Position numbers and translations under genes: made by a program
Notes under the pieces: model-generated
Seen by the model: the letters and a program-made list of their open reading frames with translations, nothing else
What the model was told of the DNA's origin: nothing
Databases searched by the model: none
Origin: UBA3910 sp964626065
GTDB lineage: Bacteria; Bacillota; Limnochordia; Darwinibacteriales; Darwinibacteriaceae
DNA: 15,761 bases
Assembly: GCA_964626065.1 (NCBI GenBank)
Contig: CAZVDE010000037.1
Location: 1-15,761, forward strand
Reading direction: 5' to 3'
Part shown: one piece after another, positions 1 to 7,381 of the stretch
Position numbering within the stretch: position 1 is the first letter of the stretch
Layout: the number at the start of each line of letters is the position of its first letter

Positions 1-1882
1 GCGGCACAGGTTTTTCCGGCTCCGGTGCGGGAGGTTTTACCTGCGGTTCCTGCGGGGGCCGGGTGGGCTTGACGGGTGCGGGTGGTAAGGTGGCCGTGGG
101 TGTCGGAGGGGGGATGGCGCAGGGCGCCATGCCCGTAGGCTTAGTTCCTTTAATAAAGGCGTCTAATTCCACTTGGGGGCAGCGCTCGTTAGCCAAAAGC
201 CCCGTGAAGACATCTATCAAGATCTCCGTTTCCACATCGTCCGGTACCGTGAACTCCTTTTGTTCCCCTTTCATCTCGCCCGTCACTGCCATGATGAACG
301 CAGTCCAGATTGCGGCCGCCGCATCTTCGCTGTCCGCATCCTGCACAAAAACGCCCGTAAGAAGGTCAGGCGTATAGCCTATGGCCCATTGGCTTTTTCC
401 ATCCTCGGCGGCAGTTACGTGCAAAGCGGCCTCAAAATCGAGGTCTTCCGCTTCCGCCCGGGGAAACAGCATATTTGTCAATAAGTAAGCCTCTTGCTCT
501 GTTAAAACGCGCTGCGAGGTTGATTTTTGCATGTTTAGGGCATTTCTGCCGTTGGCATCTTCAACCTTCGTTAAAACGACCGGTTCTACGTACAGCCCCT
601 CTTTGGCACCGGGTAAGTAGGATGCTGTCAACTCTAATAGATTCAGTCCCTGCTTTGTCTGGCCCATGGCTAAGGCTAGCTTCTCATCGTCGGTGGCGAA
701 TTTTATTCCGGTTTTTTGCGCAAAGGATGCGAATTTGGCTGTGCCCAGTCGATTTAAAGTCCAGATCGCCGCATTATTCAAGTCCATTCTTAACGCATGT
801 TTCATTGTGACCGCGCCCCAGTAGCGTTCATCCCGGTTGGCAGCTTCGAAATCGTCAAATTGGCGCTGCACGTCTTCCACGAGGTGGTTCATGGCCCAGC
901 CTTCTTTAAGGCCGGTGGCGTAAAGCAGGGGGCGCAGGCTGCCGCCCACATCTTTTTGCCCAGCGGTGGCCAGATTAGTCTTGTCCTTTTGAAAATCCAA
1001 ACCGCCCACCATTGTCAAAATGTGGCCTTGCTCGGGATCTAAGCAAACCAGGGCCCCTTGCAGCCCATGTTCGGCCAGAATGTCCTCCGCCACTTTCTGC
1101 AGTTTCAAATCAAGGGTTGTTTCTATTTGCAGACCCCCGGCATGGACCCTTTCCCTGCCTAATTTGTCTGTGAGCAGATCATTGACATAATCCGCAAAAA
1201 AATGAGCTTGGCCCGGAATGTGCTTTTGCTTGGCCAGCGGTTCTTCCGCCGCTTCAGAGCGCGCCGCTTGATTTACTTTGCCGTCTTTCTCCAGTTGGGC
1301 CAAAATCTCATTGCGCAGTTCTTGGGCGCGTTTGGGGCGCGTGAGGGGTGAGGCGCTATCGGGCTCGAAGGCCAACGCGGCTAAAAGTGCACTTTCAGCT
1401 AAGTTAACCGCTTGCACGGATTTGCCGAAGTAAACTTGGCTGGCCGCTTCCACACCCCGGGTTTGCTCGCCGAAATCCGCGCGGTTGAGATAGATTTCGA
1501 GGCGTTCATCAGGCGAATAGCGGCGGTTGAGGACGGTGGGCAGTAGACTGTACTGCAGTTTTTGCCACAATCCCTTGGGCTGCATAATTTCGGCCGCCAA
1601 CCTAGCGGTTATAGTTTTGCCGCCCCCTGCGGTTTTTTCCGCTGCCCGCACCGCCTCTTGGACCGAACGGGGAATTTTTTCTAAGGGAACAAAAATACTG
1701 CCTTCCCCTAAGCGTTTAATTAATGTGCCCCGTTGGTCATAGAGGGCTGCCCCGGGCAGAGGCCTTTCTTCCTCGTAACGGGCCACCGCTTTGCCTGCCC
1801 GCATATAGGCGGCTGCAGCAGTGCCAACAATCGCTAACACAATAAGAATAACAAGGACTAGCAAGAACTGTTTTCTCTTCAT
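1..1882 (-). CDS. Class A penicillin-binding protein homologue with degenerate active sites (3' end beyond window)
   Basis: The frame is open from ATG 1882-1880 to the left edge (627 codons seen). GGAGGG lies about 7 bases before the ATG, which supports this start. Residues 5-26 form a single N-terminal membrane anchor, so the bulk of the protein should be extracytoplasmic. Next come a glycosyltransferase-51-like region (about 40-190; RRYSPDE at 120-126 and EIYLN follow the family), a transpeptidase-like region (about 240-530; WAIGYTPDLLTG is typical) and a proline-rich tail. Class A PBPs polymerise and crosslink peptidoglycan, but the key motifs here are altered. About 30 residues carrying most of the EDxxFxxHxG motif are missing between E82 and GGKTIT, and the second catalytic Glu position is Y111. 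The SxxK position reads G314-S-L-R317, SxN reads D367-L-N369, and KTGT reads about H488-V-T-A491. I infer a non-enzymatic pseudo-PBP. The long intact frame argues against a decayed pseudogene. The motif alignments were made by eye. Confidence 0.85.
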   Translation of the reverse strand, partial: MKRKQFLLVLVILIVLAIVGTAAAAYMRAGKAVARYEEERPLPGAALYDQRGTLIKRLGEGSIFVPLEKIPRSVQEAVRAAEKTAGGGKTITARLAAEIMQPKGLWQKLQYSLLPTVLNRRYSPDERLEIYLNRADFGEQTRGVEAASQVYFGKSVQAVNLAESALLAALAFEPDSASPLTRPKRAQELRNEILAQLEKDGKVNQAARSEAAEEPLAKQKHIPGQAHFFADYVNDLLTDKLGRERVHAGGLQIETTLDLKLQKVAEDILAEHGLQGALVCLDPEQGHILTMVGGLDFQKDKTNLATAGQKDVGGSLRPLLYATGLKEGWAMNHLVEDVQRQFDDFEAANRDERYWGAVTMKHALRMDLNNAAIWTLNRLGTAKFASFAQKTGIKFATDDEKLALAMGQTKQGLNLLELTASYLPGAKEGLYVEPVVLTKVEDANGRNALNMQKSTSQRVLTEQEAYLLTNMLFPRAEAEDLDFEAALHVTAAEDGKSQWAIGYTPDLLTGVFVQDADSEDAAAAIWTAFIMAVTGEMKGEQKEFTVPDDVETEILIDVFTGLLANERCPQVELDAFIKGTKPTGMAPCAIPPPTPTATLPPAPVKPTRPPQEPQVKPPAPEPEKPVP

Positions 1883-1965
1883 GGCGGTCCCTCCTAGCCC
1901 TTAGTATTGCCCCGCAATGGGCTTCCATGCACTGCGGCGGATCGGAAAAACAATGTTTTTTGCTT

Positions 1966-1995
1966 TTGACAACCCTTTCCACCATGGCTTATAAT
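1966..1995 (+). promoter_or_regulatory. Sigma-A type promoter of trxA
   Basis: TTGACA at 1966-1971 and TATAAT at 1990-1995 are both perfect consensus hexamers, separated by 18 bases. The predicted transcript would start near 2002, giving a leader of about 25 bases before the trxA ATG at 2026. It lies in the divergent gap between the PBP homologue and trxA. Confidence 0.85.
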
Positions 1996-2025
1996 TTAGG
2001 AGAGTACATCTTGGAGGGGAAGTAA

Positions 2026-2349
2026 ATGCCTAAAATTGTAGAAGCAACGGATGATAATTTTGAGGAAGAGGTACTGCTTGCGGATTGCCCCGTTTTTGTG
2101 GATTTTTGGGCAGTATGGTGCGGGCCCTGCCGACAGATTGCTCCTGTTTTTGAGGAGTTGAGCGAAGAATACGCGGGCAAAATTAAATTCGTGAAAGTCA
2201 ACGTGGATGATGTCACCGAACCGGTGGGTACATATGGAATTATGAGCATTCCCACTTTAATGCTGTTTAAAAATGGAAAACCAATGGAGACACTGGTGGG
2301 TGTACAGAAAGCGCCCCGCCTGCGGGAAATGCTGGACAGTTATTTATAG
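2026..2349 (+). CDS. trxA: Thioredoxin
   Basis: This 107-residue protein has the usual length for a single-domain cytoplasmic thioredoxin, which reduces disulfides in target proteins and is itself recycled by thioredoxin reductase. The active site W31-C-G-P-C35 is intact, and the cis-proline loop is present as S-I-P76-T. The lead-in F-W-A-V-W-C is typical of TrxA. There is no signal peptide, so it is cytoplasmic. The ATG is preceded by GGAGGGGA about 6 bases upstream and by a consensus promoter, which implies strong constitutive expression. It appears monocistronic and ends at a hairpin terminator just downstream. No thioredoxin reductase gene lies in the window. Confidence 0.97.
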   Translation: MPKIVEATDDNFEEEVLLADCPVFVDFWAVWCGPCRQIAPVFEELSEEYAGKIKFVKVNVDDVTEPVGTYGIMSIPTLMLFKNGKPMETLVGVQKAPRLREMLDSYL

Positions 2350-2365
2350 GTGGAGGGTAAAAGAG

Positions 2366-2395
2366 AAAACGGCAGCGTTAATTGGCTGCCGTTTT
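2366..2395. terminator. Bidirectional rho-independent terminator between trxA and the RND gene
   Basis: A perfect 11-bp stem, AAAACGGCAGC (2366-2376) and GCTGCCGTTTT (2385-2395), closes an 8-base loop. A T-run follows on the plus strand, and TTTTCTCTTTT follows on the minus strand, so it can end both convergent transcripts. The TAA of the RND gene (2380-2378) falls inside the loop, so the last RND codons form one arm of the stem. Confidence 0.9.
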
Positions 2396-5300
2396 TGCAT
2401 GCTTGCGATCTTCCCACCGGCTGAACAGCTCGTATATGGCGGGAATGACAAACAGAGTGAGGAAGGTGGATGTGATCAGCCCGCCCATGATGGTGGCCGC
2501 CAAAGGTTTTTGAAACTCGGCGCCGGCACCGATTCCCAAGGCGATGGGCAGTAGGCCGAAGATGGTCGTAATAGAGGTCATTAAGATGGGGCGCAGCCTG
2601 ACCTGGCATGCTTGTACGATTACCTGCCGTATGGGCTGATCCGGCTCTGCGCTTCTTCTGAGATTGATGTAATCCACAAGAACGATGGCATTATTAACGA
2701 CGATTCCCGCTAGGACGATAATGCCAATGATGGACATGATACCAACGCTGCCGCCTACCGCCAGCAAACCCACTAAAGAGCCAATCAGGGCCAGCGGGAT
2801 GGAGAACATAATAATCAAAGGCTGGCTGAAGGATTCAAACTGCGCGGCCATGACCAGATAAACCAGGGCTACAGCCAGGGCCAAAGCAATATTGAGTTCA
2901 TCAAGGGATTCGCGAATCACCTCTTGCACACCGCCGACTGCAACGTGATAACCCGGGGGAATCTCCATTGTTTCAATAATTCTATCTGCCCTGCGTACCG
3001 CATCAGTTAAAGAAAGATCATCCAAAAATCCGGTTACATAGATTACGGGCAGGCGATTGTTGCGCTGCATGAAGGACTGCACCGTGCCGATCACGGGTTC
3101 AACCACCTCGTTCAGCAGGATGGGGTCCTTGCCCAGCTCGCCGATTTGGACGGGTGAGCTGATTTTTGAATACAGCAGATCATCTAAGGAGTTGATCGGT
3201 GTATCGGGCCGCAGCACAACCGGCACTACCTTGCCGTCAATTTCAATATCGGTGGCCTTAAGGCCCGCGGTTGAATAGCGCATACCCAGCCCCACTTGGC
3301 CGGCGGTGAACCCCCCCAGGATGCTGCGGGAAGTATCTACTTTGAGGAAAAGGTCTTGGCTGGGCCTAAAGTGAGAATCCTGCAGATCGCGGAATCCCGG
3401 TTCCGCATTGAGCCCTTCCTTTAGAACTCGGGCTAACTGCAGCAGCACTTGTTCGTCTTCGCCCCTAATTTGAACGGAAAGATTAGGCGTTAACAGCGTA
3501 CCGGCGGCACCGAACAGGGAAGACTCCGATACATTGGCCCGGATCACGCCCCCGGCGGCCATAATGTTTTGGATCTCAAAAATGATCTGCTTTGACGATC
3601 GTTTGCGCTGCCCGTGGGGGGCGAGTGAAATGTAAAACTCCGCATTTTCCAGACCCATCCCCGTCATCAGGCTCATGACATCCATCTCGCCTTGATCTCC
3701 CGCTCGAATGGCGACACTTCTGACTTCCGGGATGCGGAGCAGATCTTGCTCAATCTTCTCAATGCTTGCCAGAGTGGTTTCCAGCGATAGGCCCGCGGGC
3801 AGCATCGCTTGCACCCCGACAAAACCCTCATCGAAACTGGGCAAAAATTCCTGATCCAGCCTAGGGTAGATGACTACCGAGATGATGACTAGTACGAGAA
3901 CGATCGCTAAAATGGCAGTTTTTTTGCTCAGCGCCCTGTTGAGCAGCTTTCCGTAGCGAGCCTGCATTTTTCCGAAAACGGCGCTGCCTCCGCCTTTTGG
4001 CTGAGCAGCGGCGGGTTTTTCCCGCTTCAGCAGTTTCGCGGCGAGCATGGGTATGACCGTTAGGGCAACCAGGAGGGCGGCCAAGAGCGAATAGGAGATG
4101 GTCAAGCCCAACTCCTTCAACAGCTGCCCCGCAATGCTTTGCACGAAGATAACAGGTAAAAAAACAGCGATTGTTGTTGTGGTGGAAGCGGTGATCGCGG
4201 CAGCAATCTCTCGGGCCCCATCTTCGGCCGCCTGCCTGATGGGCGCCCCTTCGCTTAAGTGGCGGTAGATGTTTTCCAAGACAACGATCGAGGAGTCCAC
4301 AAGCATGCCCACACCCAAAGCTAGGCCGCCCAGGGTCATTAAGTTTAGGGATAATTTAGAAAAATAAACAAGAACAAAGCTGGCAATGATGGAAACGGGA
4401 ATGGACAGGGCAATAATGAACAGGCTGCGGAAGCTCCTCAGGAAGATCCAGAGCACAACTATTGCCAAGAGTCCTCCAATAATGCCGCTGGTGGCTAAAT
4501 TGCCAATGCTTTCATTAATGAACAGGGACTGATCCGTAATGACCGATAGCTGGAGGTGGGGGTGGTCCGCCTCAATTTTATGCAGCGTTTCCTTGACCCG
4601 CTGGGCCACTCGCACCGTGTTAGCCCCGCTTTGGCGCATTATCTGTATGAGCACCGCGTCTTGGCCGTTATACCGTGTGATTCCATCTCTTGGTTCAATG
4701 TGAGTGCTTACTTGCGCAATATCACCTAAATAGGTGAGGGAGGGTATTAGGCCCCCAAAGCTTAGAAGGCCGCTGCTTTGCCGCATACCCACAATAATAC
4801 GTTCTAATTCTTCCACGCTGTTGATTTGACTGCCCGCTCGCGTCGTGTAGCGGGAATTTTCCGCGGTGACCGCCCCTCCGGGTACCACGATATTTTGATA
4901 AGCGATGAGCTGCTGTAAAATGACGGGTGTAAGGTTGATTTCATTTAGGTACTCGGGATCAAACAGCACTTGGATTTCTTCTTTACTGATGCCGAGCAAA
5001 CTGACCTGGGCCACGCCGGATAATTGTTCAATCTGGGGCCTGATGCGCTGCAGCTGATCAGATAGTTCCAAAGGCGAGAGCCCCTGCGCTTCTACACCGA
5101 TGAGCATTAAGGGGAAATCATTGGGATCGATCTGAGCCACGATGGGTGACTGTACATCTTCGGGCAGGGCCATGACCGCTTGCGCTAAGCTGTTGCGAAT
5201 GCTGTCTAGAGCCGTAATCATATTGGTACCCCATTCAAACTGCAGGACTACAAGGGAGACCCCCTCCATGCTGAATGAATTCTGTTCCCTAAGGCCGCCC

Positions 5301-5521
5301 ACGCCCGCTAACAGCCCTTCAATGGGGATGGTAATATCTTGTTCGATCGTCAGCGCCGAACCGCCCGGATGGAGCGTGACCACCACCGCCACCGGGAAAT
5401 TTAAGTCAGGGAGTAAATCGATGCCTATTTTTTGCAGGGAAATAACTCCGAATAAAAGGGCAATAATAACAAGTACAGTAATGGCAACAGGTCTGCGGAT
5501 GGCCAACCGTGATAGTTGCAT
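2378..5521 (-). CDS. RND-superfamily efflux permease (AcrB/HAE1-like; SwrC/YerP type)
   Basis: This 1047-residue inner-membrane proton antiporter has the full RND length and two-fold architecture: TM1 near residues 11-32, a large extracytoplasmic loop, a TM block near 330-530, a second loop, and a final TM block near 850-1035. The proton-relay helix reads G-M-L-V-D409-S-S-I-V-V. It has a single Asp where E. coli AcrB has a pair. The matching second-half helix has V-N943-N944-A-I-V-L-V-D. A start 10 codons upstream is possible, but AAGGAGG lies 6 bases before the ATG at 5521 and M-Q-L-S-R-L is the usual family N-terminus. No membrane-fusion or outer-membrane partner is nearby, which fits stand-alone pumps of Gram-positive bacteria. 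The substrate is unknown; drugs, surfactants or lipids are typical. Confidence 0.93.
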   Translation of the reverse strand: MQLSRLAIRRPVAITVLVIIALLFGVISLQKIGIDLLPDLNFPVAVVVTLHPGGSALTIEQDITIPIEGLLAGVGGLREQNSFSMEGVSLVVLQFEWGTNMITALDSIRNSLAQAVMALPEDVQSPIVAQIDPNDFPLMLIGVEAQGLSPLELSDQLQRIRPQIEQLSGVAQVSLLGISKEEIQVLFDPEYLNEINLTPVILQQLIAYQNIVVPGGAVTAENSRYTTRAGSQINSVEELERIIVGMRQSSGLLSFGGLIPSLTYLGDIAQVSTHIEPRDGITRYNGQDAVLIQIMRQSGANTVRVAQRVKETLHKIEADHPHLQLSVITDQSLFINESIGNLATSGIIGGLLAIVVLWIFLRSFRSLFIIALSIPVSIIASFVLVYFSKLSLNLMTLGGLALGVGMLVDSSIVVLENIYRHLSEGAPIRQAAEDGAREIAAAITASTTTTIAVFLPVIFVQSIAGQLLKELGLTISYSLLAALLVALTVIPMLAAKLLKREKPAAAQPKGGGSAVFGKMQARYGKLLNRALSKKTAILAIVLVLVIISVVIYPRLDQEFLPSFDEGFVGVQAMLPAGLSLETTLASIEKIEQDLLRIPEVRSVAIRAGDQGEMDVMSLMTGMGLENAEFYISLAPHGQRKRSSKQIIFEIQNIMAAGGVIRANVSESSLFGAAGTLLTPNLSVQIRGEDEQVLLQLARVLKEGLNAEPGFRDLQDSHFRPSQDLFLKVDTSRSILGGFTAGQVGLGMRYSTAGLKATDIEIDGKVVPVVLRPDTPINSLDDLLYSKISSPVQIGELGKDPILLNEVVEPVIGTVQSFMQRNNRLPVIYVTGFLDDLSLTDAVRRADRIIETMEIPPGYHVAVGGVQEVIRESLDELNIALALAVALVYLVMAAQFESFSQPLIIMFSIPLALIGSLVGLLAVGGSVGIMSIIGIIVLAGIVVNNAIVLVDYINLRRSAEPDQPIRQVIVQACQVRLRPILMTSITTIFGLLPIALGIGAGAEFQKPLAATIMGGLITSTFLTLFVIPAIYELFSRWEDRKHAKTAAN

Positions 5522-5560
5522 TGAAATCCTCCTTAAGCTGAACGCATGCAAATTCTAACT

Positions 5561-5589
5561 ATTATACTTTCTGGACCGGATAGTGTTAT
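5561..5589 (-). promoter_or_regulatory. Candidate promoter of the RND efflux gene
   Basis: On the minus strand a perfect TATAAT (complement of 5561-5566) is preceded by 17 bases and by ATAACA (complement of 5584-5589), a four-of-six match to TTGACA. It sits about 40 bases upstream of the RND start and overlaps an inverted repeat. Confidence 0.6.
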
Positions 5590-5591
5590 CC
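5578..5591. promoter_or_regulatory. Inverted repeat, possible operator between RND gene and sleB
   Basis: GGATA (5578-5582) and TATCC (5587-5591) form a perfect 5-bp inverted repeat around GTGT. It covers the predicted -35 element of the RND promoter and lies within about 30-45 bases of the sleB start, so a bound repressor could affect either gene. The arms are short, so chance is possible. No regulator gene is adjacent. Confidence 0.35.
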
Positions 5592-5620
5592 TGCCTTGCC
5601 ATAGGAAAGGAAAGATGGGT

Positions 5621-6127
5621 ATGAACAAAACGCGTCTTAGGGCCGCAGTGTGTATTCTGCTTATTCTTGGCATATTTGGGGCTGTGCTTTGGTCGCAAGG
5701 CCGGATGAGGCCGCGGCCAAAACAGGTAGAACCGGAACCGGAGCAGGAACTGTCCGGTTGGCGAGCTGACTATTCTTCTTCCGATTTGGATTTGTTAGCC
5801 CGAGTGGTGAGGGCAGAAGCCCAAGGTGAGCCCTATGACGGCCAGGTGGCGGTAGCCGCGGTCGTTTTAAACAGGGTGCGCCACCCTGAATTTCCCAACA
5901 CAATTCCCGGTGTAATTTATGAACCGCGGGCCTTTACGGTCGTTACCAACGGCCAAGTCAACAAACCGGCGGATGAAAGCGCACTGCAGGCGGCCCACGC
6001 CGCTTTAAACGGCCTGGATCCCACCGGCGGGGCCCTCTATTTTTATAACCCAGCCAAAACGCGGGATCGGTGGGTGCGCAGTCGGAACGTTTTAAAAACG
6101 ATCGGCGAGCATATTTTTGCCGGCTAG
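5621..6127 (+). CDS. sleB: SleB-type spore cortex-lytic / cell wall hydrolase
   Basis: The 168-residue product has an N-terminal membrane or signal segment (about residues 6-25), a Pro/Glu-rich linker (30-45) and one Hydrolase_2 domain (about 54-168). Family hallmarks are A-R-V-V-R-A-E66-A-Q-G-E-P-Y, with E66 the expected catalytic acid, then G-Q-V-A-V-A-A-V-V-L-N-R-V, and the late A-L-Y-F-Y-N-P. SleB cleaves cortex peptidoglycan during germination. The next gene is ypeB, its known partner, 15 bases downstream, which favours SleB over CwlJ. Bacillus SleB carries an N-terminal peptidoglycan-binding domain that is absent here. The AGGAAAGG motif (5603-5610) can serve ATG 5621 or ATG 5615 (two residues longer); I favour 5621 on spacing. 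A sporulation-sigma promoter was not recognised. Confidence 0.85.
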   Translation: MNKTRLRAAVCILLILGIFGAVLWSQGRMRPRPKQVEPEPEQELSGWRADYSSSDLDLLARVVRAEAQGEPYDGQVAVAAVVLNRVRHPEFPNTIPGVIYEPRAFTVVTNGQVNKPADESALQAAHAALNGLDPTGGALYFYNPAKTRDRWVRSRNVLKTIGEHIFAG

Positions 6128-6142
6128 AATAACACAATAGGG

Positions 6143-7381
6143 GTGGGCGATCTGAAACGATTGATCGTGATAGTGTTCGCCATCAGCCTGGTGGCTGTGG
6201 GGTTTGCCGCGGGGCAATCTTATTTGGCCGGCCTGTACCGGCGCCAAGCAGAAATGGGTTACAGGCGGGCTTTAACGGAGTTTGCCACGCATATACGGGC
6301 CTTAAGTTCCGAACTGAACCGGGCCCGGGTTGCCCGCGGTATCGAACAGCGCGGCCTAATCGGTTCCACCGTTCGCCGCTTGGTCTATGCGGCACAGGGC
6401 AATTTGGGCGAGCTGCCCCTAGGCACTGTGCAGCTGGAGCGGGTAGAACGCCTGCTGGGACATATAGCGGCCGAAACATACGCTTACCAGGATGGCGAAG
6501 AAAGACTGCCGGGGTTTTACCAACAGATCGAATATGTCAGCCACGAGCTGCAGGCACTGCTGCGCGAAAAAACGAAAGAACCGGCGTTGGCCGCCCGGGC
6601 GGTGTTTCCCCCTACTTGGGCCGCCTTGGCCGCGATTAATGATGGGTTGGAAGAATTGAAACTGCCCCAGCGCAGCGGTGAAATTTCCGGAGCAGAAATC
6701 AGCCGAGAAGAGGCGGTGGCCGCCGCCGCCGCATTCAGCCCCATTGAAGGCCTTCGGTTTATTGTGACCAACGAAAGCAAGGGCGCGATTCCGGCCTATA
6801 CGGTAGAAGGAAAAGATGAGGGGCAGCATTTAATTTTGGAGGTCTCCCGCCGGGGCGGCCTTGTTCTTTGGATGACGGCAGTGCAGGAGCAGTCCGGGCA
6901 AAACCGGTTATCTTTAGGTGAAATGGCCGAACTGGGGCAGGCGTTTTTGGCGGAGAGAGGCTTTCCGTCTGTTCAGGTCACAGATGCCCAGGTACTGCAG
7001 AATCGGGCCTTATTTACCTATGTCCCCAAGCGGGAAGGCATTCTGCGCTATGCGGAACCAATTCGAGTGCAGGTGAGTGGAGATAGTGGAGCCATTGTGG
7101 GCTTTTGGGCCGCTGCCTATCATTTGGCTCAAAGCAGGCCCGGGCCCGAAAAACCAGCGGAAACGATCCAAGAGGCCCCTTGGAGCGCTGCGGAAAAGGT
7201 TAGGGCGGGGGCAGAAATTCTCGATCAAAAGCGGGCCTTAATCCACGATCGGCAGGAACGGGAGATTTTAGTGGAAAGGCTTGGCGTGCGCTATCAAGAG
7301 CAGTATTACCTAATCTATCTGAATGCGCGCAGTGGGGAGGAAGAACGGATCGTTCCGGTCACATCGCCTCAATTCTTTTAG
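6143..7381 (+). CDS. ypeB: Germination protein YpeB
   Basis: The 412-residue protein has one N-terminal membrane segment (about 6-28), a helical YpeB N-domain (about 30-175; repeated R/E-rich helices) and a C-terminal half of PepSY-like modules. These begin near residue 186 (I-S-R-E-E-A-V-A), 257 (L-S-L-G-E-M-A) and 350. This is the family's usual order and close to its length. YpeB and SleB depend on each other for stability in the dormant spore, and the sleB-ypeB order with a 15-base gap is the classic arrangement. The start is GTG 6143 with a weak AATAGGGG upstream; TTG 6161 is an alternative that would keep most of the membrane helix. Its 3' end overlaps the convergent dnaE2 by 23 bases. 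Confidence 0.88.
   Translation: MGDLKRLIVIVFAISLVAVGFAAGQSYLAGLYRRQAEMGYRRALTEFATHIRALSSELNRARVARGIEQRGLIGSTVRRLVYAAQGNLGELPLGTVQLERVERLLGHIAAETYAYQDGEERLPGFYQQIEYVSHELQALLREKTKEPALAARAVFPPTWAALAAINDGLEELKLPQRSGEISGAEISREEAVAAAAAFSPIEGLRFIVTNESKGAIPAYTVEGKDEGQHLILEVSRRGGLVLWMTAVQEQSGQNRLSLGEMAELGQAFLAERGFPSVQVTDAQVLQNRALFTYVPKREGILRYAEPIRVQVSGDSGAIVGFWAAAYHLAQSRPGPEKPAETIQEAPWSAAEKVRAGAEILDQKRALIHDRQEREILVERLGVRYQEQYYLIYLNARSGEEERIVPVTSPQFF

Noticed and set aside
1..1882. The idea that the PBP homologue is a frameshifted pseudogene.
   Set aside because: The frame stays open for 627 codons with a good ribosome binding site and coherent domain structure; only catalytic motifs are altered.
1906..1918. 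Inverted repeat ATTGC-CCC-GCAAT upstream of the PBP homologue, considered as an operator.
   Set aside because: The arms are only 5 bp, no clear promoter was found for this gene to relate it to, and such repeats are common by chance.
5142..5558. 138-codon plus-strand open frame opposite the RND gene.
   Set aside because: It is antisense to a strongly supported gene, its product is low in recognisable structure, and it has no ribosome binding site; it is a shadow.
6419..6829. 136-codon minus-strand open frame opposite ypeB.
   Set aside because: It lies wholly inside a supported gene on the other strand and shows no family motif.
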